Of a stretch of DNA of 64,000 nt, positions 40,970-50,405 are shown piece after piece. Position 1 is the first letter of the stretch. Every line of letters begins with the position of its first letter. Made by a program: the position numbers and the translations under genes. The stretch is from Marinomonas sp. TW1. GTDB taxonomy: Bacteria > Pseudomonadota > Gammaproteobacteria > Pseudomonadales > Marinomonadaceae. The DNA is taken from the NCBI RefSeq assembly GCF_001625355.1, contig NZ_JSEE01000013.1:1-64000 (forward strand), written 5' to 3'. Below the pieces are notes generated by a model that searched no databases, was not told the DNA's origin, and saw only the letters and a program-made list of their open reading frames with translations.

Positions 40970-42568
40970 TTAGATTGTAGACATGGTGGCTTTGCTAGAT
41001 TCATTTGGTCTAATTAGCCCTAAACTCTCTTCGGCAAAGCCAGTACCAGCTTCGGTATAGAAGTTGAAGACATTATCAATGCCTGCGGCAAGCAGCTCTT
41101 CGCGCTCATCTTGGTAACGAGCAATGGCCGCTATTTGTCCTTGATAATTTGCTTTGCGTAACTGGATGGCGATATTGGTGCTGTCTTCAGCAATCGGTAA
41201 CGCCAGCATGATAAGCTGAATGTCGGCAGTGTCCAGTCGTTCCCATAAATCCGCATCTTCACCATCGCCATAAAATACATTTTCATTGGCTTCTTGCATA
41301 CGCCGAATCCGAATCCGATCAGCATCCATGCCAGCGACGCCGCTGCCCACTAGATTTTTGAGTGATTCAAAAGCCCCGCGTCCCACTCGTCCTAAGCCGA
41401 CAATGAGTATTTGTGCATCTTTGGGCTGACTAAAGACATCCACAGGCAAACATTCGGGGCTTTCAAATTGACGAATGGCATCTTTATTTTTTCGGTATAG
41501 TCGGTGGGATTGTCGGTAAATAATACTGGTGATAACAAACGAAAAAGACACAGCTAGTGCCAAAATGACCAGCCATTCTTTGTTCAGCCAGCCATTGGAA
41601 ACACTCAGTGCCACGACAATCAGACCAAACTCACTATAATTCGATAAGATTAAAGCGGATAAAAATGAGGTACGACCGCGCAACTTCAATTTTGTGAGTA
41701 AGACAAAGAAGAGGGCAAATTTGGCTAAAATCACCAAGGTGATAATGAGACTGATGCCAATCATGCTCAGCGTAGGCAGCGCAGTAAATCCGATGGAAAG
41801 GAAAAAACCGATTAAAAATAGATCTTTAAAATTCATTAAAGACTTGTTCATTTCAGAGGCTTTGGCATGAGAAGCCAATAGGATGCCGAAGATTAACGCG
41901 CCTAGATCACCTTTGACGCCGACTAGGTAGAATAACTCGTAGCCACCCAAAGCAAGAAAAAGGCCGGTTAACGGCAGCATCTCTCCGTGCCCAGCTTGAT
42001 CGACCAGTTTATTGATCAAAGGCCGCACCAGAATTAGGCCGAATAGACCCAATGCCCAAAGCGAAGGTATGTGCCCAGTGGCGGCAACCAGAAACACCAC
42101 TGCCACTATGTCCTGCATGACTAAAATACCCAGTGCGAGCTGGCCATGGCGAGTTTTGAGTTCGCCGCTTTCTTCTAACAGTTTCATAACACACACTGTG
42201 CTAGAGAAGCTCAAAGCAAATCCAATCAAGGCAGCTGTCTGTAGGGTCAATAGGTTAAAGAATGGCAAACTCAACATGGCAAAGAGTAGACCCAGGCCAC
42301 CGAACAAGACCGTCCATACACCCATATGACTTAACGTCGACGCCCAAACTTCACGCTTTAATAAGTCTTTGACGTGCAACTTAAGCCCGATGCTAAACAG
42401 CATCAGAGTAATGCCCACATTGGCGAGAGAATCCAGAATGCTACTTGGTTGAATACCCAGATAGTTGAGTAAGAAACCGGCCAATAGGAAACCAATCAAG
42501 GGCGGCAAATTGACCATTTTCACCGCAAGTCCACAGACAAAAGCGAATAAAATCCAAATAAATTCCAT
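40970..42568 (-). CDS. CPA2-family cation:proton antiporter with RCK/TrkA-N domain (KefB-like)
   Basis: A 532-residue inner-membrane protein. The first 370 or so residues have about 12 hydrophobic segments of the Na+/H+ exchanger (CPA2) type. The C-terminal 150 residues form a TrkA-N nucleotide-binding domain (QILIVGLGRVGRGAFESL, then the GDGEDADLWERL segment) that gates the transporter in response to NAD(H) or glutathione adducts in Kef proteins. Probably it moves K+ or Na+ in exchange for protons. It is monocistronic, divergent from the ChvE operon. Confidence 0.88.
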   Translation of the reverse strand: MEFIWILFAFVCGLAVKMVNLPPLIGFLLAGFLLNYLGIQPSSILDSLANVGITLMLFSIGLKLHVKDLLKREVWASTLSHMGVWTVLFGGLGLLFAMLSLPFFNLLTLQTAALIGFALSFSSTVCVMKLLEESGELKTRHGQLALGILVMQDIVAVVFLVAATGHIPSLWALGLFGLILVRPLINKLVDQAGHGEMLPLTGLFLALGGYELFYLVGVKGDLGALIFGILLASHAKASEMNKSLMNFKDLFLIGFFLSIGFTALPTLSMIGISLIITLVILAKFALFFVLLTKLKLRGRTSFLSALILSNYSEFGLIVVALSVSNGWLNKEWLVILALAVSFSFVITSIIYRQSHRLYRKNKDAIRQFESPECLPVDVFSQPKDAQILIVGLGRVGRGAFESLKNLVGSGVAGMDADRIRIRRMQEANENVFYGDGEDADLWERLDTADIQLIMLALPIAEDSTNIAIQLRKANYQGQIAAIARYQDEREELLAAGIDNVFNFYTEAGTGFAEESLGLIRPNESSKATMSTI

Positions 42569-42675
42569 ACATTCCTTCTAAATGAACGGCGTGCTAAGAG
42601 GGGGCTACATCATACGAAATTTGTTTACCGAGCGCAGCTTTGAATTGATTGCTTTTCGTGTATTTGTCAGAAAAT

Positions 42676-42695
42676 ACATATCAATATTGGTATGT
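42676..42695. promoter_or_regulatory. Near-perfect 20-bp palindrome, candidate LysR operator of the sugar operon
   Basis: ACATATCAATATTGGTATGT is palindromic except for one T-G position. It contains the T-N11-A pattern of LysR-type regulator sites. The half-site TGGTATGTC (42688-42696) recurs at 42720-42728, 32 bases (about three helical turns) downstream. The site lies in the promoter region of chvE and also faces the divergent antiporter gene. The GbpR-like regulator at 51950-52894 is the natural candidate ligand. Confidence 0.6.
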
Positions 42696-42853
42696 CACCA
42701 AGCATTATTTCTATTTGAATGGTATGTCTAATTTACCTACGCTGCTGAGTAGGTTTTAAAACCTGATTGGCTAGACAAAATAATCATAATAACTCTAAAG
42801 GCCAACCGAGCTTGCTTTTTGTCGAGCTTACTTGGTCGCAACAGGAGAAGCTA

Positions 42854-43915
42854 ATGAACTACCTAAAAAACACCCTGCTTGGATTGGCGGTTGGTGCGAC
42901 GCTACTCAGCTCTGCCAGTACCTTTGCTGCGAACGGCTATGTTGGTATCGCGATGCCAACAAAATCTTCCGCACGCTGGATCACAGATGGCAACTCAATG
43001 GTTACCCTCTTCAAAGATGCGGGCTATAAAGTGGACCTACAGTACGCGGAAGATGAAATACCGAATCAACTTTCTCAAATTGAAAATATGATTGTAAAAG
43101 GCGTTGATGTTTTGGTCATTGCGGCGATTGATGGCACGACCTTATCCAATGCCTTAGAAAATGCCGATGCCGCTGGCATTAAAGTGATTTCCTATGATCG
43201 TCTGATCAAAAACAGCCCTTATGTGAGTTACTACGCGACGTTTGATAATTTCAAAGTGGGTGTGCTGCAAGCTAAGTCTTTGATCAGAGGCATGGAACAA
43301 CGTGGCAGTGGCCCTTATAACGTGGAACTGTTTGGTGGTTCTCCTGACGATAACAATGCTTATTTCTTTTATAACGGGGCAATGTCTGTGCTTCAGCCAA
43401 TGATAGATTCAGGCAAGGTGAACATCGTCTCAGGTCAAATGGGAATGGATAAAGTAGGTACCTTGCGTTGGGATGGCGCGACTGCGCAAGCACGCATGGA
43501 CAATCTCTTGTCTGCGCATTATACCACCCAGCGTATTGATGGCATTTTATCGCCTTATGACGGTATCTCCATTGGCATTTTGTCTTCGCTCAAGGGGGTT
43601 GGTTATGGTTCTGGCGATATGCTGATGCCGATCGTGACCGGGCAAGATGCGGAAGTGCCATCGGTTAAGTCCATTATTGCAGGCGAACAATATTCAACCA
43701 TTTTTAAAGACACCCGGGAACTGGCCAATGTGACGGTGGGAATGGTTCAGGCGGTGTTGAGTGATACCAAGCCTGAAATCAATGATACCGAAACTTATGA
43801 TAACGGTATTAAGGTGATACCCAGTTATTTGCTGGAGCCGGTCACAGTGGATAAGTCTAACTGGCAAAACGTACTGCTGGGCAGTGGCTATTACACCAAG
43901 TCTCAAGTCGAATAA
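42854..43915 (+). CDS. chvE: ChvE-type multiple-monosaccharide ABC transporter, periplasmic binding protein
   Basis: A 353-residue pentose/hexose-binding protein. A signal peptide of about 25 residues (ending STFA/ANG) precedes a Peripla_BP_4 domain starting [14 protein letters not shown], a segment highly typical of ChvE/MmsB-type binding proteins for arabinose, galactose, xylose and glucose. The frame is open from 42767, but AGGAG at 42843-42847 and the signal peptide fix the start at 42854. It is the first gene of a seven-gene plus-strand operon of import and oxidation. Intergenic hairpins follow the gene and may favour its high expression. Confidence 0.9.
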   Translation: MNYLKNTLLGLAVGATLLSSASTFAANGYVGIAMPTKSSARWITDGNSMVTLFKDAGYKVDLQYAEDEIPNQLSQIENMIVKGVDVLVIAAIDGTTLSNALENADAAGIKVISYDRLIKNSPYVSYYATFDNFKVGVLQAKSLIRGMEQRGSGPYNVELFGGSPDDNNAYFFYNGAMSVLQPMIDSGKVNIVSGQMGMDKVGTLRWDGATAQARMDNLLSAHYTTQRIDGILSPYDGISIGILSSLKGVGYGSGDMLMPIVTGQDAEVPSVKSIIAGEQYSTIFKDTRELANVTVGMVQAVLSDTKPEINDTETYDNGIKVIPSYLLEPVTVDKSNWQNVLLGSGYYTKSQVE

Positions 43916-43917
43916 GC

Positions 43918-43991
43918 GACCTCGTAGATGAGGTCAGCCAATGCCTTATAGTACTGAATCAAGACGTCTGTTTTGGTCGGGCATTGGCTGA
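43918..43991. repeat. Hairpins after chvE
   Basis: GACCTC/GAGGTC (43918-43935) forms a small stem. TCAGCCAATGCC (43934-43945) pairs exactly with GGCATTGGCTGA (43980-43991). They probably block 3' decay of the chvE mRNA or cause partial termination. Confidence 0.6.
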
Positions 43992-44051
43992 TGTGTGACT
44001 TAGTACCAAGCGTTTCTATTATCCTAAATTAACAATAATAACGAGGCGGAT

Positions 44052-44085
44052 GTGCTGCTCGCGAGAGCTCTCTTGCGAATAGCAC
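44052..44085. repeat. Hairpin before gguA
   Basis: GTGCT/AGCAC, TCGC/GCGA and AGA/TCT pair with small internal loops, giving a long imperfect stem. It ends about 20 bases before the gguA start and may limit translation or stabilise a processed 5' end. Confidence 0.55.
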
Positions 44086-44106
44086 GTCCAGCTGATGGGA
44101 TGTTTT

Positions 44107-45645
44107 ATGGAAAATATCATTTTGGAAATGCGCGGCATTACCAAGACCTTTCCTGGCGTAAAAGCCCTCGACTCGGTGAATTTGAAAGTGCGTGAAGGCG
44201 AAATACATGCCTTGGTGGGGGAGAATGGCGCGGGCAAATCGACGCTGATGAAAGTGTTGAGTGGCGTGTATCCATACGGCAGTTATGACGGCGACATTCT
44301 GTTTAACAATGAAACGGCGCGATTTTCAGGGATAACGGACAGTGAAGCAAAAGGCATTATTATCATTCACCAAGAGTTAGCTCTGGTGCCGCTGTTGTCG
44401 ATTGCTGAGAATTTATTCTTAGGCAATGAGAACCTTGATAATGGCGTGATTAACTGGCCGAAAACCTATGCCCGAACGCAATCTCTACTCGAAAAAGTCG
44501 GATTTAAAGAGTCGCCCTCCACCTTGCTTGGTCAATTGGGGGTGGGCAAACAGCAATTGGTTGAGATCGCTAAGGCCTTAGCCAAGGATGTGAAATTGCT
44601 GATTTTGGACGAACCCACGTCAGCGCTGCAAGAAAACGACAGTGCCAAGCTGTTGGATCTATTGTTGGAATTCAAGGCGCAAGGCATTTCTTCCATTCTC
44701 ATTACCCACAAACTCAATGAAATCAGCCGGGTTGCGGACAGCATTACGGTGATTCGTGATGGCCAGTCGGTGTCTACCCTAGATTGTCATGCACAAGCCA
44801 TTAGTGAAGAGGACATTATTCGCGATATGGTCGGCCGTGATATGGCGCATCGTTATCCCACTCGCGACAACGCATCCGACGACAGTCATCCAGGCAAAAT
44901 GCTGATGGAAGTAGTGGCTTGGAATGTTTGGCACCCAGATGCGCTAGATCGTCAAATTATCCATGATATTTGCTTTCATGTTCGTGCTGGTGAAGTGGTT
45001 GGTATTGCTGGGTTAATGGGGTCAGGGCGAACAGAATTAGCGATGAGTCTGTTTGGTCAGAGCTACGGCAAAAATATTCAAGGCGAAGTGAGATTGCGTG
45101 GTGACATTGCGGATTTATCGACGGTACCCAATGCCATAAAAAGCGGTTTGGCGTACGTGACAGAAGATCGCAAAGAACTCGGTCTGATTTTAGAGGAAAC
45201 CATTCAAATCAACACCACTTTGGCGAATCTCAATGGTGTTTCGTCACAGGGCATCATTGATGAAAACATTGAGCGCAAAGTGTCAGAAGACTATCGCAAG
45301 GCACTGAATATTCGAACCCCTAGTGTGTTCCAAAAAGTCATGAATTTATCAGGTGGTAATCAGCAAAAAGTGGTGTTGAGTAAATGGCTGTACTCACAAC
45401 CTGATGTGCTCATTTTGGATGAGCCGACTCGTGGCATTGATGTTGGCGCTAAATTTGAAATCTACAGCATCATCAATCAGCTGGCCGATGACGGCAAAGG
45501 CGTGGTGATGATTTCTTCCGAGATGCCAGAGTTACTGGGCATGTGTGATCGTATTTATGTGATGAATGAAGGCCGTTTTGTGGGTGAGTTAGAGCAAGCC
45601 GATGCCAGCCAAGAAAAAATCATGTCAATGATAGTGAAAGCGTAA
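44107..45645 (+). CDS. gguA: Multiple-monosaccharide ABC transporter ATP-binding protein
   Basis: A 512-residue tandem ATPase of the CUT2 (ribose/xylose) class. The first half has a complete Walker A ([13 protein letters not shown]), signature region ([15 protein letters not shown]) and Walker B ([11 protein letters not shown]). The second half has the usual degenerate Walker A ([16 protein letters not shown]) but an intact [15 protein letters not shown] and [15 protein letters not shown]. This asymmetry is normal for RbsA/XylG/GguA proteins. The frame starts at 44095 in principle, but [10 protein letters not shown] at 44107 is the family start. Confidence 0.93.
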   Translation: MENIILEMRGITKTFPGVKALDSVNLKVREGEIHALVGENGAGKSTLMKVLSGVYPYGSYDGDILFNNETARFSGITDSEAKGIIIIHQELALVPLLSIAENLFLGNENLDNGVINWPKTYARTQSLLEKVGFKESPSTLLGQLGVGKQQLVEIAKALAKDVKLLILDEPTSALQENDSAKLLDLLLEFKAQGISSILITHKLNEISRVADSITVIRDGQSVSTLDCHAQAISEEDIIRDMVGRDMAHRYPTRDNASDDSHPGKMLMEVVAWNVWHPDALDRQIIHDICFHVRAGEVVGIAGLMGSGRTELAMSLFGQSYGKNIQGEVRLRGDIADLSTVPNAIKSGLAYVTEDRKELGLILEETIQINTTLANLNGVSSQGIIDENIERKVSEDYRKALNIRTPSVFQKVMNLSGGNQQKVVLSKWLYSQPDVLILDEPTRGIDVGAKFEIYSIINQLADDGKGVVMISSEMPELLGMCDRIYVMNEGRFVGELEQADASQEKIMSMIVKA

Positions 45646-45659
45646 CAGGAGCAAGAATT

Positions 45660-46859
45660 ATGACAACAAAAGAAACGACTTCGGCGGTGCCAGCAGCACC
45701 TTCTGTTACTCATTATTTGAAAACACATGTGCGAGATTATGGGATGTTAATTGCGCTGGTGGTGATCATGGCGATGTTTGAGTTTTTAACCGATGGCACC
45801 TTGATGCGGCCGGTGAACTTAACCAATTTATTTCTACAAAATAGTTACATCATCATTATGGCCATTGGCATGTTACTAGTGATTGTGGCGGGTCACATTG
45901 ATCTGTCGGTGGGTTCGGTTGTTGGATTCATTGGCGCATTGGCGGCGGTCATGTCGGTCAATTATGATTTGCCAACCATCATTGTGGTGCCTGTTTGTCT
46001 TTTGGTCGGGCTGATCATTGGTGGTTTACAAGGGTATTGGATTGCCTATTGGAAGATTCCCGCTTTCATTGTCACTTTGGCAGGTATGTTGGTGTTTCGT
46101 GGCTTGACCCTCGCCTTATTGGAAGGGCAGTCGGTGGGCCCCTTTCCGAAGAGCTTTCAATTATTAAGCACGGGTTTTATTCCCGATGTGTTTGGCGTTG
46201 GTCGTCCTAATGTCACCGCTTTGGTGCTTGGCATTTTAGCGGCCAGTACCATTGTCTTTTTGGCGGCGCGTAGCCGTGCTCAATCTTTAAAGTATGGTAT
46301 TCAAGACGAACCCTTCTCGTTTTTCCTCGTTAAAAACGCCTTAATTGCCGCGGCGATTATCTATCTGTCTTATTTGCTGAGCACGTATCGTGGATTGCCC
46401 AATGTATTGATTACCATGGCTGTGCTTATTGCTATTTATACCTTTGTCACTAACAGCACCACCATTGGACGTCGTATTTATGCACTTGGCGGTAATGTGA
46501 AAGCGGCCAAACTGTCGGGTATTAATACTGAGCGTTTGACCTTTTTGACCTTTGCCAATATGGGCATGCTGGCCGCGCTGGCCGGACTTATCTTTGCGGC
46601 GCGTCTGAATACGGCGACGCCCAAGGCGGGTTTTGCCTTTGAGCTGGATGTCATTGCGGCCGTCTTCATTGGTGGCGCCTCAATGACGGGAGGCGTGGGG
46701 AAAGTGATTGGTGCTGTGATTGGTGCCTTCATCATGGGCGTCATGAATAACGGTATGTCGATTTTGGGTATAGGCATCGATTGGCAGCAAGTCATTAAAG
46801 GTTTGGTCTTGCTCGCGGCGGTGGTCTTCGACGTCTACAACAAACAAAAAGCACGCTAA
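45660..46859 (+). CDS. gguB: Multiple-monosaccharide ABC transporter permease
   Basis: A 399-residue inner-membrane permease of the CUT2 class with about ten hydrophobic segments and the conserved GHIDLSVGSVVGF and GLPNVLITMAVL stretches. GGNVKAAKLSGIN is the characteristic EAA-like loop for CUT2 permeases. It is 14 bases after gguA with ACAGGAGC before the ATG. It works as a homodimer with GguA and ChvE. Confidence 0.93.
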   Translation: MTTKETTSAVPAAPSVTHYLKTHVRDYGMLIALVVIMAMFEFLTDGTLMRPVNLTNLFLQNSYIIIMAIGMLLVIVAGHIDLSVGSVVGFIGALAAVMSVNYDLPTIIVVPVCLLVGLIIGGLQGYWIAYWKIPAFIVTLAGMLVFRGLTLALLEGQSVGPFPKSFQLLSTGFIPDVFGVGRPNVTALVLGILAASTIVFLAARSRAQSLKYGIQDEPFSFFLVKNALIAAAIIYLSYLLSTYRGLPNVLITMAVLIAIYTFVTNSTTIGRRIYALGGNVKAAKLSGINTERLTFLTFANMGMLAALAGLIFAARLNTATPKAGFAFELDVIAAVFIGGASMTGGVGKVIGAVIGAFIMGVMNNGMSILGIGIDWQQVIKGLVLLAAVVFDVYNKQKAR

Positions 46860-46869
46860 GGAGCCAATT

Positions 46870-47838
46870 ATGTTGTTTCTATCACAAATAAAACAAGGTG
46901 GCGTCGTGTGTCGCGAAGGGCTGGAAGCACGTCTCGTGAATCAGGCTTTGAGTGTGTATGAGCTGGCGCAAGAAGCCATTCAGCATAACATCACATTGGC
47001 ATCCGTGATTCAACAGCACGGATTGGGGGAGCAAGTGGATTTGGCCGTATTAGCACAGAGCAATCAGCTTGATTGTCCTGTGCGGCATCCAGATCCAGCG
47101 CACATGTATTTGACGGGCACCGGATTAACGCATTTAGGGTCGGCCGCCACTCGTAATGCCATGCATGCGAAAAGTGAAGAGCTGACGGATTCGATGAAAA
47201 TTTTTCAAATGGGCATTGAAGGGGGGAAACCCGTTGAAGGTCAGGAAGGTGTTCAGCCTGAATGGTTTTATAAAGGGAATGGGGCTGGTGTGATCGCGCC
47301 AGGAGAGGAGCTAGCGTCGCCTTCTTTTGCCTTGGATGGTGGGGAAGAGCCAGAAATCGCGGGTTTTTATCTCATTGGTGAAGATGGCAAAGTACATCGA
47401 CTCGGCTACACATTGGCCAATGAGTTTTCGGATCATGTGACGGAGCGTCAGAATTATCTTTACCTGGCCCATTCTAAACTACGCCCCGCAGCGTTTGGTC
47501 CTGAGTTGCTGGTCGGTGAATTGCCGATGCACATTGAAGGGCATTCTCGAATAGAGCGAGGTGAAACCACGTTATGGGAAAAGGGCTTTGTATCGGGTGA
47601 AGACAACATGTCGCACACTTTTAAGAACCTTGAACACCATCATTTTAAATATGCCATTTTCCGTCAGCCAGGGGATTTACACGTGCATATGTTTGGCACG
47701 GCCACCCTCTCTTTTGCGGATGGCATTCAAGCTCGCGAAGGGGATGTCTTTGAAATTGTTTCGCCGACTTTCGGTTTGCCACTGCGCAATACCCTCTCTA
47801 AGGCCGCGCCATTATCGACAGAAGTGAGTGCTATATGA
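46870..47838 (+). CDS. AraD1/GguC-family protein (fumarylacetoacetate hydrolase fold)
   Basis: A 322-residue cytoplasmic protein of the FAH superfamily, the GguC/AraD1 subgroup. Typical segments are MYLTGTGLTHLGSAATRN, PEWFYKGNGAGVIAPGE and the metal-binding GEEPEIAGFYLIGEDG. FAH-fold XylX of Caulobacter dehydrates 2-keto-3-deoxy-xylonate to 2-oxoglutarate semialdehyde, and genes of this subgroup sit beside chvE-gguAB elsewhere. Here it lies between the transporter and three enzymes of an oxidative sugar pathway. It is therefore the best candidate for the 2-keto-3-deoxy-acid dehydratase step. This role is inferred. Its end overlaps the next gene by four bases. Confidence 0.8.
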   Translation: MLFLSQIKQGGVVCREGLEARLVNQALSVYELAQEAIQHNITLASVIQQHGLGEQVDLAVLAQSNQLDCPVRHPDPAHMYLTGTGLTHLGSAATRNAMHAKSEELTDSMKIFQMGIEGGKPVEGQEGVQPEWFYKGNGAGVIAPGEELASPSFALDGGEEPEIAGFYLIGEDGKVHRLGYTLANEFSDHVTERQNYLYLAHSKLRPAAFGPELLVGELPMHIEGHSRIERGETTLWEKGFVSGEDNMSHTFKNLEHHHFKYAIFRQPGDLHVHMFGTATLSFADGIQAREGDVFEIVSPTFGLPLRNTLSKAAPLSTEVSAI

Positions 47839-48605
47839 ATACGCTACCGAGTGCCATTTACCCAGATTTGAAAGACCGCTCCGTGTTTGTGTCAGGGGGG
47901 GCGACGGGCATCGGCGCGGCGATTGTGGAAGCCTATGCAAAACAAGGTGCGAAAACGGCTTTTGTGGATTTGGATGAGAACGCTGGACGTCAGCTGGCAG
48001 AGCGCTTGTTGAAAGATGGGCACAGTGTGCGCTTTGAGATGTGTGACATTACGAATATCAAAGATTATCAGAGCAAAATTCGTAACGCCGCAGACGCCTT
48101 CGGGCCCATTAGTGTTCTGCTTAATAATGCCGCCAATGACGTTCGTCACTCGTTAGCGTCGCTGACGGAAGAGCGCTTCGATGAATTGGTGGGGGTAAAC
48201 ATCAAGCATGCTATGTTCGCGGCTCAAACAGTCGCCCCTATGATGAAAGAGCTTGGTGGGGGCTCTATCATCAATTTCGGTTCGGTTGGTTGGATGATGG
48301 CGACCGCTGGCTATCCAACCTATGGCACAAGCAAAGCCGCGATACATGGGTTAACTCGTTCATTAGCTCGTGATCTTGGCGCCGCCGGTATTCGCGTTAA
48401 TACCTTGGTCCCTGGGTGGGTGATGACGGAAAAGCAGCTGCGTTTGTGGGTCGACGATTCCGCCGAAGAAAAGATTAAGCAAAGCCAATGTTTGGCTGGC
48501 AAGGTGCTACCAGAACATGTGGCGAATATGGCGCTATTTTTGGGGGCGAATGCGGCCGCCATGTGCACGGCGCAGAATTTTATTGTTGACGGAGGTTGGG
48601 TATGA
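47835..48605 (+). CDS. SDR-family sugar 1-dehydrogenase (likely L-arabinose/galactose/xylose type)
   Basis: A 256-residue short-chain dehydrogenase. The NAD(P)-binding Gly motif is VSGGATGIGAAIV (about residues 18-30), NNAA is present, and the catalytic Ser and YxxxK appear as NFGSVGW and YGTSKAAIHG. In context it should oxidise an aldose at C1 to the lactone. ATGA overlap links it to the preceding gene, and its stop overlaps the start of the dehydratase gene (ATGA). Substrate within the aldoses is not certain. Confidence 0.85.
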   Translation: MNTLPSAIYPDLKDRSVFVSGGATGIGAAIVEAYAKQGAKTAFVDLDENAGRQLAERLLKDGHSVRFEMCDITNIKDYQSKIRNAADAFGPISVLLNNAANDVRHSLASLTEERFDELVGVNIKHAMFAAQTVAPMMKELGGGSIINFGSVGWMMATAGYPTYGTSKAAIHGLTRSLARDLGAAGIRVNTLVPGWVMTEKQLRLWVDDSAEEKIKQSQCLAGKVLPEHVANMALFLGANAAAMCTAQNFIVDGGWV

Positions 48606-50362
48606 CAGCGTCATCAGAAAAGACATTTACCCCTAAACCATGGCCGCGAAAATTACGTTCCACTGAATGGTTTGGCGGTACGTCTCGAGATCATATTTAT
48701 CATCGCAGTTGGATGAAAAACCAAGGCTTGCCTGCTGATTTGTTTGATGGCCGTCCTGTGATTGGTATTTGTAACACTTGGTCGCAATTAACGCCTTGTA
48801 ATGCGCACCTTAGAGAACTGGCCGATCGAGTGAAACACGGCATTTATGAAGCCGGCGGTTTGCCATTAGAGTTTCCCGTTTTTTCGGTTGGAGAAAGCTC
48901 TCTAAGGCCGACTGCCATGATGTACCGGAATATGGCGGCCATGGATGTTGAAGAAGCATTAAGAGCGAACCCTTTGGATGGAGTTGTCTTGCTGGCCGGC
49001 TGCGATAAAACAACGCCCGCGTTATTGATGGGCGCATGCAGTGTGGACATTCCCGCGATTGTGGTCTCTGGTGGCCCGATGCTCAATGGCTATTTCAGAG
49101 GTGAGCGGGTGGGCTCGGGCACCGCATTATGGCAGATGTCAGAGGACATCAAAGCGGGCAACATGACTCAGGAAGACTTTTTAGAAGCTGAGCAATCCAT
49201 GTCTCGCTCCGCCGGTTCCTGTAATACGATGGGAACCGCCAGTACCATGGCATCGATGGCCGAAGCGTTGGGCATGGCATTATCGGGGAATGCTGCGATT
49301 CCAGCTGTAGACAGCCGTCGTCGGGTCATGGCACACCTCACTGGGCGTCGCATTGTCGATATGGTGAAAGACGATCTGAAACCGTCGGACGTGTTAACAC
49401 GACAGGCATTCGAAAATGCCATTCGCATCAATGGCGCCATTGGCGGATCAACCAATGCGGTGATTCATTTATTAGCCATTGCGGGGCGTGTGGGGGTGGA
49501 TCTGAATTTAGACGATTGGGACAAGTTAGGTCAGGACATTGCCACCATAGTGAATCTCATGCCATCAGGGAAATATCTTATGGAAGAGTTTTTCTACGCG
49601 GGTGGATTGCCTGTGGTGATTAAGCAGCTTGCTGACGCTGGAAAGCTTCATAAGAATGCGCTTACCGTTTCGGGTGAATCGATTTGGAACGAGGTGAAAG
49701 AGGTTCGAAACTGGAATGAGGATGTCATCTTACCGGTTGAAAAAGCGTTAACTCAAAAAGGCGGCATTGTGGTGTTAAAAGGTAACCTTGCGCCTCAGGG
49801 GGCCGTGCTTAAGCCTTCAGCGGCCTCCGCACATTTATTACAACATCGCGGACGAGCGGTGGTGTTTGAAGACATTGAGGATTATAAAGCCAAGGTCAAT
49901 GACGAAGCCTTAGACATAGACGAGCACTGCGTGATGGTACTGAAAAATTGTGGCCCGAAGGGTTACCCAGGAATGGCCGAAGTGGGCAATATGGGCTTGC
50001 CACCTAAAGTCTTACGCAAAGGCATCAAAGACATGGTGAGGATTTCGGATGCGCGTATGTCGGGCACGGCGTATGGCACAGTGGTGCTGCATACTACGCC
50101 AGAGGCGGCTGCGGGTGGCCCTCTAGCCGTGGTGAAAAATGGCGATATGATCGAGTTGGATGTGGAGCGTCGTTGTTTGCGAGTGGACATCACGGATGAA
50201 GAAATGGCGACTCGGTTGGCGAACTGGAAAACACATATTGAGGCGCCGAAAAGTGGCTACATTAAATTGTTTTACGATCATGTCGAAGGGGCTGATACCG
50301 GGGCCGATTTTGATTTTTTGAAGGGGTGTCGTGGTGCGGCGGTGCCAAAAGACAGTCATTAA
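48602..50362 (+). CDS. IlvD/Edd-family sugar-acid dehydratase (arabonate/xylonate type)
   Basis: A 586-residue Fe-S dehydratase. Cluster cysteines appear in GICNTWSQLTPCNAH, LLAGCDKTTPALLMGA and SRSAGSCNTMGTA; the late SGTAYGTVVLHTTPEAA and the N-terminal RSTEWFGGTSRDHIYHRSW are typical of the L-arabonate/D-xylonate dehydratase branch rather than of IlvD. It converts the aldonate to the 2-keto-3-deoxy acid, probably with a [2Fe-2S] cluster. GGAGG lies seven bases before the ATG, inside the end of the preceding gene. Confidence 0.9.
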   Translation: MTASSEKTFTPKPWPRKLRSTEWFGGTSRDHIYHRSWMKNQGLPADLFDGRPVIGICNTWSQLTPCNAHLRELADRVKHGIYEAGGLPLEFPVFSVGESSLRPTAMMYRNMAAMDVEEALRANPLDGVVLLAGCDKTTPALLMGACSVDIPAIVVSGGPMLNGYFRGERVGSGTALWQMSEDIKAGNMTQEDFLEAEQSMSRSAGSCNTMGTASTMASMAEALGMALSGNAAIPAVDSRRRVMAHLTGRRIVDMVKDDLKPSDVLTRQAFENAIRINGAIGGSTNAVIHLLAIAGRVGVDLNLDDWDKLGQDIATIVNLMPSGKYLMEEFFYAGGLPVVIKQLADAGKLHKNALTVSGESIWNEVKEVRNWNEDVILPVEKALTQKGGIVVLKGNLAPQGAVLKPSAASAHLLQHRGRAVVFEDIEDYKAKVNDEALDIDEHCVMVLKNCGPKGYPGMAEVGNMGLPPKVLRKGIKDMVRISDARMSGTAYGTVVLHTTPEAAAGGPLAVVKNGDMIELDVERRCLRVDITDEEMATRLANWKTHIEAPKSGYIKLFYDHVEGADTGADFDFLKGCRGAAVPKDSH

Positions 50363-50405
50363 CAAGATCTGCACACTATTTCTTGATCAATAATAAGGAG
50401 TCAGC

